Of a DNA stretch of 64,000 nt, positions 35,973 through 48,381 are shown one piece after another (position 1 is the stretch's first letter; each line of letters opens with the position of its first letter). Origin of the DNA: Tridacna crocea (Eukaryota > Mollusca > Bivalvia > Cardiida > Cardiidae); assembly GCA_943736015.1 (NCBI GenBank), contig OX031071.1:41914619-41978618 (forward strand), in the 5' to 3' direction. Below the pieces are notes generated by a model. That model saw nothing but the letters and a program-made list of their open reading frames with translations. It did not search any database and was not told where the DNA came from. The position numbers were made by a program, and so were the translations under genes.

Positions 35973-36059
35973 ACTGACAGCTTGTTATCATCTTCGTATC
36001 AATCGGACGGTTACGGGAGATACAACGGGTACGAGTTTACATCATTGTTAGCGTCTCTT

Positions 36060-36284
36060 CTAACTCTTTTTCACACAACCCCGACTTTTAATAACCTTGA
36101 AAAAGAGGTATTTAGAAAACATTGTAGGAAAAGGAAAAAAAATACTGGTAACCCGCATTTTCTCCTTTTCCCACAATGTTTTCTACCCATCCCAAAACAA
36201 ATTTCAGTTTTCCTATCATATTAATTTTGTCGTCTGCAAACACTTTGGGCCAATTAAAAAAAAATGTCGTTTGGTAAAGAGTTA
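36060..36284 (+). mobile_element. TTAA MITE, forward
   Basis: CTAACTCTTTTTCACACAAC to GTCGTTTGGTAAAGAGTTA; core AATACTGGTAACCCGCATTTT. Confidence 0.88.
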
Positions 36285-36289
36285 GAGAT

Positions 36290-37100
36290 AGGAATCGTGT
36301 TTCGCAAAACCAGTATTTACAAACATCAGTTTTGGAGAGATTTTCTTTTGTCGTCCCAAACACTTTCTATTTGGTCTACTTTAAAATTTTGTTGAGTTAA
36401 GTCATTACTTCAGAACAAAATTATAAGATGGTTCAAATGAAAAGAAGGTTCAGATGTCGATTCAAAGTAGGTTTTAAAATGGAATAAAAGATACATGTAT
36501 AATTCCTCATGACAGTGAAAACCTGTGATTGTTTAGGAAAGGGTTAATGGTAAAATGTCACTAGTATGTCATTTCGTCGATGAATCGGACAGCGTAGATC
36601 CAAGATCAATGTGCTTTTTTCGCATGCACATGATCTGAAAACTTTATCACATCATTAGTGTCTATTGTCTTGCAGAGTTAAAGTTCATTGTATGACATCA
36701 TTCAAGGCAAGAAAAGATGTAGCCAAAACAGGGAATTATCTCGCTTACTCACCGAAAAGGAGTAAAGAATGTATCATTTCATTTCAATCTCATTTCAAAA
36801 CATTGAAGATTAACCTTCCAAAGAAACATTTGTTGAGCAATTTTCAACGTTTTTGTGCTGCTGTTATATTTCACTTTTCTTTTGTCTTTGTTTTTGTACC
36901 CATATAAACACATAATAATCATGTTTTCTAATTGAGATGGTTTCTTATATATACATATTTGTGCACTTACTCGTACTCTGCATGTTCTTGAATTCGCTAT
37001 GAAAGATTGACCTTGCATAAGGTTTTCAGCACCTATCTTGACATAAAGAACGATAGTGGTTGTATACATATATATAAAAAAGGATCGGATGACACATGTT
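36290..37100. other. Little recognisable sequence
   Basis: MITE end-like bits near 36340-36400 and 36505-36546 (AGGAAAGGGTTAA). The rest is unannotated; open frames of 80-96 codons are not convincing. Confidence 0.35.
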
Positions 37101-37122
37101 TAATTCCAAGAAAAAGTGTTCT

Positions 37123-37350
37123 TTAACCCTTTACCAAACAATCCCTGGTTTTTACGACCCTGAGAAAGAAGCCTTTTGAAAACATTATGGGAAAAGGAGA
37201 AAATGCTGGCAACCAGCCTTTTCTCCTTTTCCCACAATGTTTTCTTCCCTGCTTGAAACAAATTTCGATTTTTAAGTTATGTTTAATTTATCGTCTGCAA
37301 GTGCTTTCAATTTGGACCAGTCTAAAATTGTGTCGTTTCGTAAAGAGTTC
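37123..37350 (+). mobile_element. TTAA MITE, forward
   Basis: TTAACCCTTTACCAAACAATC to TTTCGTAAAGAGTTCA. Hairpin AATGCTGGCAACCAGCCTT with strong outer arms. Confidence 0.92.
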
Positions 37351-37784
37351 AGATAGAAAACAGTATAGGATAAGAGAAATTGCTTGTTGCTGACAGTTTC
37401 TCTTTATTCTACCGTGTTTTCGCAAATAATAAATATCTGGTTGTGAAAATAAAGGATAGTCTTTGAATCGAATCAAGCCTGTAAGTCCTAATTGAATGAT
37501 AGTGGTAAGTCAACATGTGGCATAAAATGTAAATCGTGCATTTGGACGTTTTGCAGTCCGAAACCCCATACCTTATTTTGACAATTGGTCATATGGAAAA
37601 TACATGATCTTGTGGGTCACTATATTATCATGTCTATTTTATTGGAAAACAATATCTAATTCTTCACAAAAGAAAAATATTCATGAACAAAATTATGTTG
37701 TCTAGATCTACATATTTGTCTGTTTAATAATGGAAAAGGAAGTCATTTTCGGGCGACCCTGACGCCCCTGCGTCTTCTTTTTCT

Positions 37785-37998
37785 CTTGTATTCCATAATA
37801 TAGCAAACATGTTCCTCTCTCATTGCTAATCATCTGTCCGATAGTGGCCGTGTAGGAAAGCGCAGCCGGTGGTTTACAAAAGAATATTGTCCTGAGCACT
37901 CGTGAAAGAATGGATAGGTGCACTGGAACCTGCAAAATAACTGAGATAATGTTGAAAACAGTGATAAACACTGTGCAATCATTTAATCAATCAATCAA
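37785..37998 (+). mobile_element. SINE, head decayed
   Basis: Body TCTCATTGCTAATCATCTG, GGATAGGTGCACTGGAACC and the tail AATCAATCAATCAAAG. Confidence 0.65.
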
Positions 37999-38060
37999 AG
38001 TGTTTTTCTGGATACAAAGATTTTAGGTTGAGTGTGAGAGTATAAAAATTGATTCAAGAG

Positions 38061-38170
38061 TTAACCCTTTATAAACCCCCGACGAAAATGCCCTTTGAAA
38101 ACATTGTGGAAAAAGAAGAAAAAGCTGGTAAACAGCATTTTCTTCTTTTTCCACTATGTTTTTTACCATA
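38061..38170 (+). mobile_element. TTAA MITE, right part missing
   Basis: TTAACCCTTTATAAACCCC, hairpin AAAGCTGGTAAACAGCATTTT, ends after CTATGTTTTTTACC. Confidence 0.8.
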
Positions 38171-38511
38171 TAGCAGAAACATATGTAAGCAGGTGAAAAA
38201 GAACAGAAAGGCGCAGACCTGTGCCGTGCCAGGAATGAAATAAAGATGAAGCTCAAGTTTTTGTAAGCTTTCCTCCGATTTTTCCCTTCTTTCATCGTGC
38301 ATTTTGCAGCAAAACAGGTGTTTGCACTTTCATATCCCAAGCACAACTTTGTGAAATTTTGGACAGCGTAAATCGTGATGAGGATGCTGTTTTCAGACGA
38401 TAAAGAACTTGAAGTCTGATCTCTGATCTGCACTGTTGGCCATCAGGTTTTTATTTTCTGGAAAAGGCAATTTTGAAATTGAAATGATTTGGTCCCTTCC
38501 TGATTAGTTGA

Positions 38512-38732
38512 TTAACCATTTCCCAAACAATCCCTGGTTTTCATGACCTGATAGAGAATTCTTAAGAAAACATTGTGGGAAAAGGAGAAAATGCTGGTAA
38601 TCAGCATTTTCCCCGACAATGTTTTCTATCCTTCCCAAAACAAATTTCAGTTTATGAGTCACATTAAATTTGTCGTCTGCAAATGCTTTGAATTTGGACG
38701 AGTCTAAGATGTTGTTGTTTGGTAAAGACTTG
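38512..38732 (+). mobile_element. TTAA MITE at the N6AMT1 5' end
   Basis: TTAACCATTTCCCAAACAATC to TTTGGTAAAGACTTGA. Core AAATGCTGGTAATCAGCATTT with the right arm shortened (CCCCGACAATG). It ends 47 bp before the start codon. Confidence 0.88.
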
Positions 38733-38779
38733 AAAATCTTTCCTAGCTCCCATAGGTACTTTGATTGGAATTGGAATAA

Positions 38780-38919
38780 ATGGAGACTACTAAAATGATA
38801 ACGCCGAATATCTCTCATCTGACGTCGAAAGATTATCAGTTTATTTACGAGCCAGCAGAAGACACATTTTTATTGATAGATGCAATTGAAAAGGACTTAG
38901 AGCTAATCAGAAACCTCAG
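38780..38919 (+). CDS. N6AMT1: N6AMT1 exon 1 (start codon to residue 46 + 2 nt)
   Basis: The exon encodes 46 residues plus two bases of an Arg codon. The start is the first ATG after an immediately preceding in-frame TAA; a second in-frame ATG is codon 6. The diagnostic N-terminal block YEPAEDTFLL lies at residues 23-32, as in HemK2 orthologs. I chose the donor GTTTGT at 38920 over GTAAAG at 38924 because only the former keeps the frame into exon 2, giving R-PTLCVEIG across the junction. A TTAA MITE ends only about 47 bp before the start codon, so the 5' UTR or promoter is at least partly transposon-derived. Confidence 0.9.
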
Positions 38920-39739
38920 GTTTGTAAAGGGGTTTGATTCCAATTAAAGTGTCGAGTAAGTAATGTCATGGGTATCCGCGCTTTTATATTTTCGTCCCTT
39001 ATTTAATTCGAACGCGGCGAGGTTTTGATGAAATTAGTATAAGTAAATCCCTCTGTATATTTCGTTCATTCGGATTCATTTCTTTTTCTTTTGTTGGAAA
39101 ACTATTGATCTAAGAGTATATATCTATTTTTATCATATAAAATAACAATTTTGAAAGAAAAGTCATGTGTAAAACATGTGTTTCAAAGAACGTATCAGTC
39201 AAACCTCTAAGTTATGGTGCTCTGGATTAGGCATTCAGAGTTCCTGGCAGACTAGTATGATGTTCACAATGTCAACCTTGTGGGGATATATGCTATTACA
39301 GGTCTGTACAATTTGTGTATTATGAAGTGTGCTGAACCACGTTCACACGCAGGCCTAGGTTAGCGCCTCTGCATGCCCGGGATGGGCAATTTGATATGCT
39401 ACTTAAAACATTTGTATGACTTTGGAAAATTCTAGAATTCAAAGTACTTCCGGAAAACAGCAGTGCTACACATGCACATGTATGCATTTAATCTTAATCA
39501 GACCAGAAATTCCAATCAGGTTTTTTTGCAAAAACTCTGGAGGATGGCAACATTCTTTTGATATAGATGAATACATGAAGATCCCTGGATTTGGGCACAT
39601 GTCATAATTGCATCTCAACAGGAATTAGAAGTGACATGCAGACAAATAAATATTATTGCTTGAAAAGATTCTCTGAATTCTCGGAACCGATTGGATGCCC
39701 TGTAGAATCAGTTCTCTTACCCATGAGGTTACTTAACCC

Positions 39740-39930
39740 AGAGCTCCGGATAGAGGGAATGATTTTGATTTTAAAATGGAAAATATTGTTTATGCTCCAC
39801 TAAACTCTATGTTGTGGGTACTCATTAGAATCGTCTCATAGAGACGATTCTAATGAGTAATCCACAATATAGGGTTTTAAAGAGAAATAATGGATTTAGA
39901 ATACCATTACTCCCTCTTATCTGGAGCTCT
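39740..39930. mobile_element. MITE with AGAGCTCC termini (copy 2)
   Basis: AGAGCTCCGGATAGAGGGA and inverse CTCCCTCTTATCTGGAGCTCT; central palindrome ATTAGAATCGTCT / AGACGATTCTAAT. Directly abuts the next TTAA MITE. Confidence 0.85.
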
Positions 39931-39931
39931 G

Positions 39932-40160
39932 TTAACCTATTACCACACAATCCCTACTTTTGATGAACCCGAGAAAGAAACCTTTATAAAACATTGTGGA
40001 AAAAGGAGAAAATGCTGGTAACCCGCATTTTCTCCTTTTCCCACAGTGTTTTCTACCCTTCCTTGAATAAATTTCAATTTTTCAGTCACCTTTATTTTGT
40101 CATCTGCAAATGCTTTCAATTTGAACCAGTCTAAATTTTTGTCATTTGGTAATGAGTTAA
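39932..40160 (+). mobile_element. TTAA MITE, forward
   Basis: TTAACCTATTACCACAC to TTTGGTAATGAGTTAA; hairpin AATGCTGGTAACCCGCATTTT. Its right TTAA is shared with the MITE split by the hAT-like element. Confidence 0.93.
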
Positions 40161-42170
40161 CCTATTAGTAGTGTTGGGCAATCGGTTTAAAATCTCAATC
40201 GATTATCGCTTTGTAATCGGAAGAGCAAACCAACTAGCTATCGATAGTACAATCGGTTTAGACTCCATTTAACTGAGAATGTCTTTTCGCTTAAAATACT
40301 GTGACATTATTGTAAACATGATAGTCTCATGTTTTAAGTTTATAAAGATGTTGTATTCTGCACTTTAATGAGTTGAAATACATTACAATTAAGTTTTCAA
40401 AAAGAGTTAAAAAAAGAATCAGATATATACCTAATAGTTCAAACATTTGCAGACGACTCTTCTTTCCCACCCACTTTATTTTCATTTCTTAAAACAACGT
40501 AATTTCCACCCATGAACAGAATTTGAACTTACTGCTTAATTCAGAATTTTTTGTGAAGTCAGTTTTAAAATTCATTATTAAAGGTGAGAAGATAGTTTGA
40601 AGTCCTTCTGATCGGACAACGCCACGCTGCTCATTGTAGTGTCATGGGTTTTCGCACTTTTTTGGCGATCTAATTTTTCTTGACAGTTAGTTTCTGGAGA
40701 AGTATTACTACATGATTTGACATCATTTAGTCAGTTTAAATGGCAAGTAACTTAAAAAGCTGTCACTTTACACTAGATAAGAGGAATAACACCTTTGTTA
40801 CTCTGTCATAAATGACTCACCACCTTCATTCGGTCCTACTAAAACACGCCGTACCAGAAAAATACGCCGTACCATACGCCGTACGGATTAAAACACGCCG
40901 TACCAAAATGTGCAATATATTGAATGCTTTTTTTGATATTTTTATATTGAAAAAACATATAATCTAACGTACCCAGCGATATTACTTGCCAATTTTTCAT
41001 ATTTGTCAAGTTATTTGCCAATTTTAGACATTTTTGATCGGGACCAACAGGTGCCCGTTACGCCGTACCAATTACATGAGCGCCGTATGAATTTTGAGGC
41101 ACAAAACAACCAAATTAATAAGAATGTATGGTACATTATGCAATTATCTATTATTAACCTTATTTTTCAGCATCAGAAAAGAAGAGAAACGATCATAAGC
41201 ACTTTCTTATTTTTCCACAAGGTTTCATTAAAGTGATGAAACGTAAAGTTCTCTGTATAAATTTCAGTAGTACCACAGAGTTATTTCCCTTCTGTAAACA
41301 TCTGCTTGATGCTTCACACGTACCTGCAACCTCTGTAAGACATGAAATAGAACAGCATAAACTCGTATATAAGTAGATAATTGCATAATGTACCATACAT
41401 TCTTATTAATTTGGTTGTTATGTGCCTCAAAATTCGTACGGCGCTCATGTAATTGGTACGGCGTAACAGGCACCTGTTGGTCCCGTACAAGAATGTCTAT
41501 AATTGCCAATAACTTGACAAATATGAAAAATTGGGCAGTAATATCGCTAGGTAGGTTAGATTATATGTTTTTCAATATAAGAATACCAAAAAAAGCATTC
41601 AATATATTGCACATTTTGGTACGGCGTGTTTTAATCCGTACGGCGTATGGTACGGCGTATTTTTCTGGTTTACAGTCAAAACGTACCCAAACCAAAACGT
41701 ACCCAAGTCAAAACGTACCCAAGTGAAGTCAAAACGTACCCAAGTGAAGTCAAAACGTACCCAATGTGAAGTCAAAATGTACCCATGTTTTTTATAGTGT
41801 TTTTATCTTCCATCTTTCCACAAATTAATAGAAATATTGTTTTCGCCATCTTGATGATGATAATTTTTAATTACACTTTATTTCAAATTTGCCTTACATG
41901 ATTAAAACAAATAATGAACCATATCACAGAACATATAGCTAAGTCTATCAAACGCTTCATGATAAAATTACAGTGTGTGTATCTCTCTTTTTTAGGCAAA
42001 TACAATTAACTTTAGGGAAAAAGCATCAGATACTTTGATAACCTTATCCATCATTATTAATATATATTTTATCAATAAAAAAAAAATCGGAAAAAAATCT
42101 TCATAAGAATAAAGCACTTTTATAAAAATGAGATACGTTAATTACATTGTTTGGATAACAAAAGGTGCAA

Positions 42171-42870
42171 TAGACCATCTGCCAAATTCCATTACTGACG
42201 CGTCACCACGAGTTACTTCCCTTGCAAGTACTCTCCACCGGACAATCTTTCCCAATCTTTAATATACCGAATAGTGAAAAGGTCATATTTTTAAATGGAA
42301 TTCACCCTAAACGTGATAAATAAGACAACAAAAACCCTAAATCGGCCTTGCCAGTAGTTTTATCAATTATCTTTTTCGAAGACAAACACAAAAAAAGAAC
42401 TCGTTTTGTCAATCTTTCGATAAACTTCAAAGATCATAAGCAGCGCTGTCTCCTGTCGGGCGTGTTGATAGAACTTTTTGTATGCAGACTGCATTTACCC
42501 TTATGCTGCGAAGCGCGACTCAACGATTTTTTGCAGATTATTTAGATCAAGATCAGACTACGAAAAACGTGCAGTCTGATCCTATATCTACACTGTCCGA
42601 AACGGAGATATTATACCTGGAGATATTCCTTTGAAATAATATTTTGGATTTTACCATCGACTTTAAAATTTGTGTCATATTATTATTTAGTAGGATAAGG
42701 TTTAATAACTTGAAAATCCAATCCCCCTCCCATTCCGAAAGAAATGAGTGCAAATATACGGTTAAACTGAGACCAGTTAAATCAGGTTACATAATAATGC
42801 ATTTGAAAACAAAAAATTGAAGGGGCTAATTATGATTAGAACAGACTTACCCCCTATAACAGATTTAAAC
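42171..42870. other. B1-specific block, no gene recognised
   Basis: Part of the 2.26-kb block absent from B2. A 65-codon open frame at 42348-42545 shows no recognisable domain. Confidence 0.5.
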
Positions 42871-43025
42871 AATTCCAAACCTTTACATGTGTTCAACGTC
42901 AGACTGAACGTAATAAACAATTATGACACGTGTGTGTTAGTCGGTGCCTAAGAAGAGTATAACAGCTTTTCAAATAGATGCACCCACTTTGACGGTGAAA
43001 TACCGAGATCGAAAAAACACCCAGA

Positions 43026-43252
43026 TAACCCTTTACTAGCTTTTCAATGAAAACAAGTATAGCACGTATTTGCCCACTGAAAATGAATCCCGTAAATTCA
43101 AACTGTATAATGTCTCAGTTTTTGGTAAATAGACTGTGTCTGTCTATTTGCAGATACTGGAACGAATGTCAATTTTTGAGTAACGTATTTTGTCATCTGC
43201 AAGTGCTTCAATTTTGTCCAGTCTAAAATTTTGTCGTCTGGTAAAAGGTTAA
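43026..43252 (+). mobile_element. TTAA MITE, degenerate, forward
   Basis: It begins TAACCCTTTAC and ends GTCTGGTAAAAGGTTAA. The central hairpin is lost; the TTTTGTCATCTGCAAGTGCTTC block is kept. Confidence 0.6.
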
Positions 43253-43904
43253 ATTGTTACCGTGAATGTTTTCACCCGACGTCAACACCTTGGACTCGTC
43301 CAGATACTTAGCCTATGGAGACGATCGAATAAAAAAAAGGCCAAATGGTTGTAATTGTCCTTGAAAAAGTAAAAGAATATTGTAGGGACAGGAGAAAGTG
43401 CTTGTTGCAATCCCTTCCTTTTACAATATTTTGTCTCACACTTTGAAAATTCATTTTTCACAGATGTCTATGAACTGTATATTGATTACTTTTTTTTGAG
43501 GGGGGGGGGGTGGGGGTGTGTTAAGGTTGAGAAAGTGAGACAAATAACATAAAATGAGCAAAATCAGCACGTCTGCCCCCCTTTTTTTTTCCGGATCCCC
43601 ATAACTCGGAATACTTTGGTAAAAGGTTAAATAGCTGTCCAGTGTCTTCAGAAAGACAGGGGCAGTCCACTTACTGATATTATTGCACTATTATCAAACG
43701 TTTTTGTTGCACTTTCAGGCATGGTCAGGGACTATTGACGAATAACTTCATATTATAGATCATAACGCAAGAAACGTGGCTTCAAATTTCAAGCCTTCCA
43801 CACCTTCTGCACAAAATAATTATTCAAGCTTCATTTTGAGTATATGTATTTAAAAATATGCGTCTAATGAAGTTTTATACAAAAAAAAAAATGGGTGAAG
43901 GGTT

Positions 43905-44130
43905 AACTCGGTGTTCCTTTGATCTCGGTATCGCACTGTGCTGGACAGGGCGGAAGACCTTTAGAACAGCTGTAATGTACTTAGTTCTTACAGATTAACA
44001 CACACGTGTCACATTGAATTGACCCTTCTTATCTTTTGTTTCATATTTATTTACCCGTTTGGTGATCATTAGTGGACGGGATTATGATTTTCATACATGT
44101 TACAGAGGGTAAGTTCATTCTTATTTTCTA
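43905..44130 (+). repeat. ACACGTGT module, copy in B1 (plus); partner at 42880-43015 (minus)
   Basis: The order is GTTCCTTTGATCTCGGTAT, then AACACACACGTGTCA, then GAGGGTAAGTTCATTC. The inverted partner at 42880-43015 has GACACGTGTGTGTTAG and ATACCGAGATCG. Four copies in the window are arranged as two inverted pairs. Confidence 0.6.
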
Positions 44131-44762
44131 CATGCTCTTTATTTCAAACCGATCTCATAAAATGCGTACTTTGTCTATTCCTAATTATTTTTTTCAAAAG
44201 CAATGTCATGAAATATAAATAAATTGTGTTAGAATTGATTGCATATAGATTTCTTACTATGTCACTTTTTTTCAGTGATGAATTTGTCCAAATTTAAAGG
44301 ATTTGTGAACGGGAAATACGGTATTTGTTATTGAAATAATGATTTGACTGTCCGGTGTCACGTGATACTTCCGGCGCGCCGCTTACGATAAAATGGAAAT
44401 ATCGCTTATATCAAATTTAATTGGCAAATCGTCTATTTTCACACCCAAAAAGAGTGTAATAAACTATAATTATGTGGTGAATAAATCAATTAGGAATCCT
44501 TGAAACAGCAAATACTATAACCATAATTTCTGTCTCATGTGCCTAAATTTCAGTCCCATTAGCTTGAAATACCTTATGTCACTTGTGTTATTGTTTTTTT
44601 GTCATACACTTATATAGTTTATTTTGTGTTTGTTTTCCCATTCAGAAATATCTTTGCTTATCCAGTCTAACATGTGTCTGTATTGTATTTTTCATATCAG
44701 TCTTTGCCATACCTTTTTTTGTAAATGGTCAAAGGCAACATGTATTGCCGATAACCAATAAA

Positions 44763-44789
44763 ATGTATGTATGTATGTATGTATGTATT
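44763..44789 (+). repeat. (ATGT)n microsatellite
   Basis: About six ATGT units sit at one breakpoint of the second B2 deletion. Confidence 0.9.
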
Positions 44790-45180
44790 CACAGTGGTAT
44801 TAAAGCTGCTGTATATTACCTGATTATATATTTGAATGCTTTGTAAATATTGATGATTTGAGAGACAGTTTGCTTTAGATGAAAAAACTGAAGGGTAGAT
44901 TTTTTTCTTAAATTTATTCAATGCTCTGATGGAAATTAATTTTTCTCTTATTTGCCTTTTCTTCCCTTTGAAAGTTCTTCTTTGTAACATTTTTATCATC
45001 AGGAAATTCTCCAAACACGGATAAGTAAACCATTTTGTTGTCTATGAGTGGTGACTAGGTTATACATTCTTATCATTACAAGTATAAATATTTACACAAT
45101 TTTTCAGTTAATTAAAATATTAACTTTTAGAGGACGAATATTATAAGATATGTTCTGCACTGAAAATATTGTATGTAAAC

Positions 45181-45370
45181 TTAACTCTTTACCAATCAAT
45201 AAAATCTTGGACTCTTCCAGACTGAAAACATTTGCAAACAATAGTTATAACATAAGGCTTCGAAGGGTAAAAAACATTGTGAGAAACGGAAGGAAGTTGT
45301 TACAATGTTGTAAAAAACTATTTTTCAGAAGGATTGTAGATACTACAGATTGTGTAATTAAAGGTAACCT
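45181..45370 (-). mobile_element. TTAA MITE fragment fixed in family B (copy in B1)
   Basis: TTAACTCTTTACCAATC and a GAAAACATTTGCAAACAA block are visible, but the central palindrome is degraded. The same fragment is at 54491-54680 in B2, so it predates the B duplication. Confidence 0.65.
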
Positions 45371-45741
45371 GTGTTTTTTGTGGGTGAAAAAAAAAAGTTC
45401 AACTAAATATCATTGAACATGTTCATTTTAAACTTAAATTGACTAGATCTAACTTATTTTTTGTTAAGTTTGAAAAGGGGCTTGGTGGTGAATATAATTA
45501 ATACTATACATGTAGCATTGTGTACAAATGTTTGTAAACATCTTTTATGAGAATAAAACTGTTAGTGACAGCTAGTTTGTTACACCTGATTAGTCCTGAC
45601 ATAAACACAACACCCATAATTGAACGTAATGTAGGATTGAAACCATGCATCATTTTTAAAGAATTAAAAGGATATAAAGTGAATCTGGAGTTAAAACATC
45701 CTTAAAAGGTAAGATGCATGAAGTTTTTAATCTATAACTAA

Positions 45742-46485
45742 GGGTCCTACTAAAACACGCCGTACCAGAAAAATACGCCGTACCATACGCCGTACGGAAA
45801 AAAACACGCCGTACCAAAATCTGCAACTTATTGCTTGCTTTTTTTTGTTTCGTTACGTTGAAAACCATATTATCTCTCTTACCTAGCAATATTAATGCCC
45901 AATTTTTCGTATTTGTCAAGTTATTTGCCAATTTCAGTCATTCTTTCACGGGACCAACAGGTGCCCGTTACGCCGTACCAATTAACTTAGCGCCGTACGA
46001 ATATTGAGGCACAAACAACCAAATTAATAACATTGTTTGATACAATATGCAATTATCTACTTATTTACGAGTTTATGTTGATGTATTTTTATTTCTTACA
46101 GAGTTTGCAAGTACATGTCAAGCATCAAGCAGATATTTACAGAAGGGAAATTACTCTGTTGTACTATTGAAGTTTATACAGAGTTACGCTTCATCACTTT
46201 AACTCCTTCCCAAACGACAAATTTAAGACCCTTCCAAACTCGTTTGCAGACGACAATTTCAAATTTGATAAAAATGGCAGAAAGTTCTGTAGACGGGTAG
46301 ATAATATTGTGGGAAAAGGAGAAATTGCTCGTCACGAGCAATTTCTCCTTTTTCACAGTTTTTTCAATAGACTTATACTGCAGACATGTAAAAACAAGGG
46401 CTTGTTTGGGAAAGGGTTAATGAAGCCGTGTGGAAAAACGTGAAATTGCTTATGGCCATTTCTCTTCTTTTCCGATACTGAAAAA
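45742..46485 (+). repeat. Family A left terminal inverted repeat
   Basis: This arm pairs with 50410-51156. Subterminal sequence has GTACGG / CCGTAC clusters, then a TTAA MITE at 46199-46420, then a stretch matching GGCCATTTCTCTTC in the other arm. Confidence 0.85.
46199..46420 (-). mobile_element. TTAA MITE, CTCGTGACGAG centre, in A left arm
   Basis: TTAACTCCTTCCC and GGAAAGGGTTAA are the ends. The hairpin centre is GAAATTGCTCGTCACGAGC. The empty target TTAA is preserved at 41228-41231 in the short A element. Confidence 0.9.
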
Positions 46486-46557
46486 TAATGTTATTGAAAA
46501 CATTTGGAGAAAAGAAGAAAATTATGGTAACCCTCCTGTAACAAATTGCATTGTTGT

Positions 46558-46713
46558 TTTACCCTTTACCAAACGACTAAAATGTAGCATTGTCCAAATT
46601 GAAAGCATTTGCATGACAATTTCAGTGCAGCTCAAATTGAGAAAGTTTTCCTTGAAAGAGTAGAAAACATTGGGGGAATGCAAAAATCGGGATTATGTGG
46701 TGAAGTGTAAATG
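46558..46713 (-). mobile_element. TTAA MITE with hairpin deleted
   Basis: ACCCTTTACCAAACGAC and CCAAATTGAAAGCATTTGC are followed by GTAGAAAACATTGGGGGAAT and a decayed far end. The palindromic core has been excised. Confidence 0.65.
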
Positions 46714-46879
46714 GTTGTAGAACTCTTAGCCATAAAAATGTTTCCAGACTCAACGACGTGGACGTGGTTCTACCATGAGTCCTTTTTTTTTTTTTTACTT
46801 TTTTTATTTTAAACTAAATTTTATGAACATTAAAACTTTTGTTTTTTCATTTATTAATCTATTTTTACATTTCTTGTGT

Positions 46880-47585
46880 TTTACTATATATTTGTTATCT
46901 GTTTATTTTTTGCCTGGCATCAAAGCTCATTACCACCCTATATTAAAAGGGCACCAAACAAGGACTCGCGGCGTATGAGCTTATAATGACCATGATTATT
47001 AATTTAAACTAATTTATGAATTTGTAATTTTAAAACTCATTAATCAATTTTTACATTTCTGGTGTTTTACTATCTATTCATTGTCTGTTTATTTTTTGCC
47101 TGGCAATAAAGCTCATTACCACCCTATATTAATAGGGCACCAAACAAGGACTCGCGGCGTATGAGCTTATAATGACCATGGTTTTTAATTGAAACTATTT
47201 TATGAATTTGTAATATTAAAACTCAGTTATATTTTTTCATTCATTAACTCATTACCAAACAATATTTTAGGCTTGTCCAAATCGAAAGCATTTGCAGGCA
47301 ACAAAATAAGTGACTGAACATTTGAAATTTGTTTTGTGAAGGATAGAAGACATTGTCACCAGCATTTTCTCCTTTTCCAACAATGTTTTCTAAAGGCTTC
47401 TTTTTCAGGGGAGTCAAAAGTAGGGATTGTGTGGTAATGGGTTAATCTATTCTTATACTTCTGGTGTTTTACTATTTATTTTCTGTTTATTTTTTGCCTG
47501 GCATCATAGCTCATTACCACCCTATATCAATAGGGCACCAAACAAGGACTCGCGGCGTATGAGCTTATAATGACCATGAAACCTT
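46880..47585 (+). repeat. Tandem units of about 180 bp with GGACTCGCGGCGTATGAGC
   Basis: Three full units share GTTTATTTTTTGCCTGGCAT, CCACCCTATATTAA and CGCGGCGTATGAGCTTATAA. A fourth partial unit is at 47838-47870. The third interval is enlarged by a TTAA MITE (47244-47445). The array lies inside the full-length A element. Confidence 0.8.
47244..47445 (-). mobile_element. TTAA MITE with one hairpin arm lost
   Basis: It starts TTAACTCATTACCAAAC and ends GTGGTAATGGGTTAA. The core reads GACATTGTCACCAGCATTTT, so the left arm was deleted up to the palindrome centre. Confidence 0.8.
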
Positions 47586-47705
47586 TTGTTTTAGTTTATT
47601 TTACTGTTATTAATTCTATACCTATTTCATGAATTTGTAACATATTTTTTTTCATTCATTAATCCATTTTTACATGACTAGTTTTGGTATTTCACTATCT
47701 ATTTA

Positions 47706-47842
47706 TTATGAACCAAATTGAAAGCACTTACCTTCGACAAAATTAACGTAACCCAAAAATTGGTAGAAGGCATTGTCGGAAAAGGGGAACATGATGGTTT
47801 CTAGCATTTTTTCCTTTTTCCCTCAATGTTTTCGATAGGACT
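47706..47842 (-). mobile_element. TTAA MITE fragment
   Basis: CCAAATTGAAAGCACTT and a decayed hairpin GGGGAACATGATGGTTTCTAGC are visible; the far end is replaced by the GGACTCGCGGCG tandem unit. Confidence 0.6.
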
Positions 47843-47856
47843 CGCGGCGTATGAGC

Positions 47857-48381
47857 TTATATTGACCATTAAACTTTTTTTAGTTTATTTTTTTCCATAC
47901 ATGGCATGTTATTAACCCTTTTCCGAAGGACAATTTCTCTTTCTTCTGTTCCCACCGTGTTTTCAAACGACAAGTAAAACAATTTTCGATTTGCTAGAGC
48001 GTGGTTACACCAAGAGAAAGCGGAGCAGTCCCCATATTTGCGCTCTAAGAAATGTTTTACTCATTATTCAACTGTATGTTTTCTGTTTTGAATACTCGTT
48101 GTTTTAGCAGATCTAACTCGCTTATAATGACCATTAAACTTTTTTTAGTTTATTTTTTTTCCATACATGACATGTTATTAACCCTTTTCCAAAGGACAAT
48201 TTCTTCTGTTCCCACCGTGTTTTCAAAAGACAAGTAAAACATTGTTTGATTTGCTAGAGCGTGGTTACACCAAGAGAAAGCGGAGCAGTCCCCATATTTG
48301 CGCTCTATAATGCTTTACTCATTATTCAACTTATGTTTTTTGTTTTGAATACTGGTTGTTTTAGCAGATATAACTCGCTTA
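47857..48381 (+). repeat. Direct duplication of about 263 bp
   Basis: The units 47857-48120 and 48121-48381 share GACCATTAAACTTTTTTTAG, AGAGCGTGGTTACACC, GCGGAGCAGTCCCC and TTTTAGCAGAT-TAACTCGC. The second overlaps the 3' end of the MULE frame on the minus strand, so transposase tail sequence was probably duplicated. Confidence 0.8.

Noticed and set aside
38924-38929. GTAAAG as exon 1 donor
   Set aside because: Looks like a better donor but gives phase 0 and breaks the frame into exon 2; GTTTGT at 38920 keeps R-PTLCVEIG.
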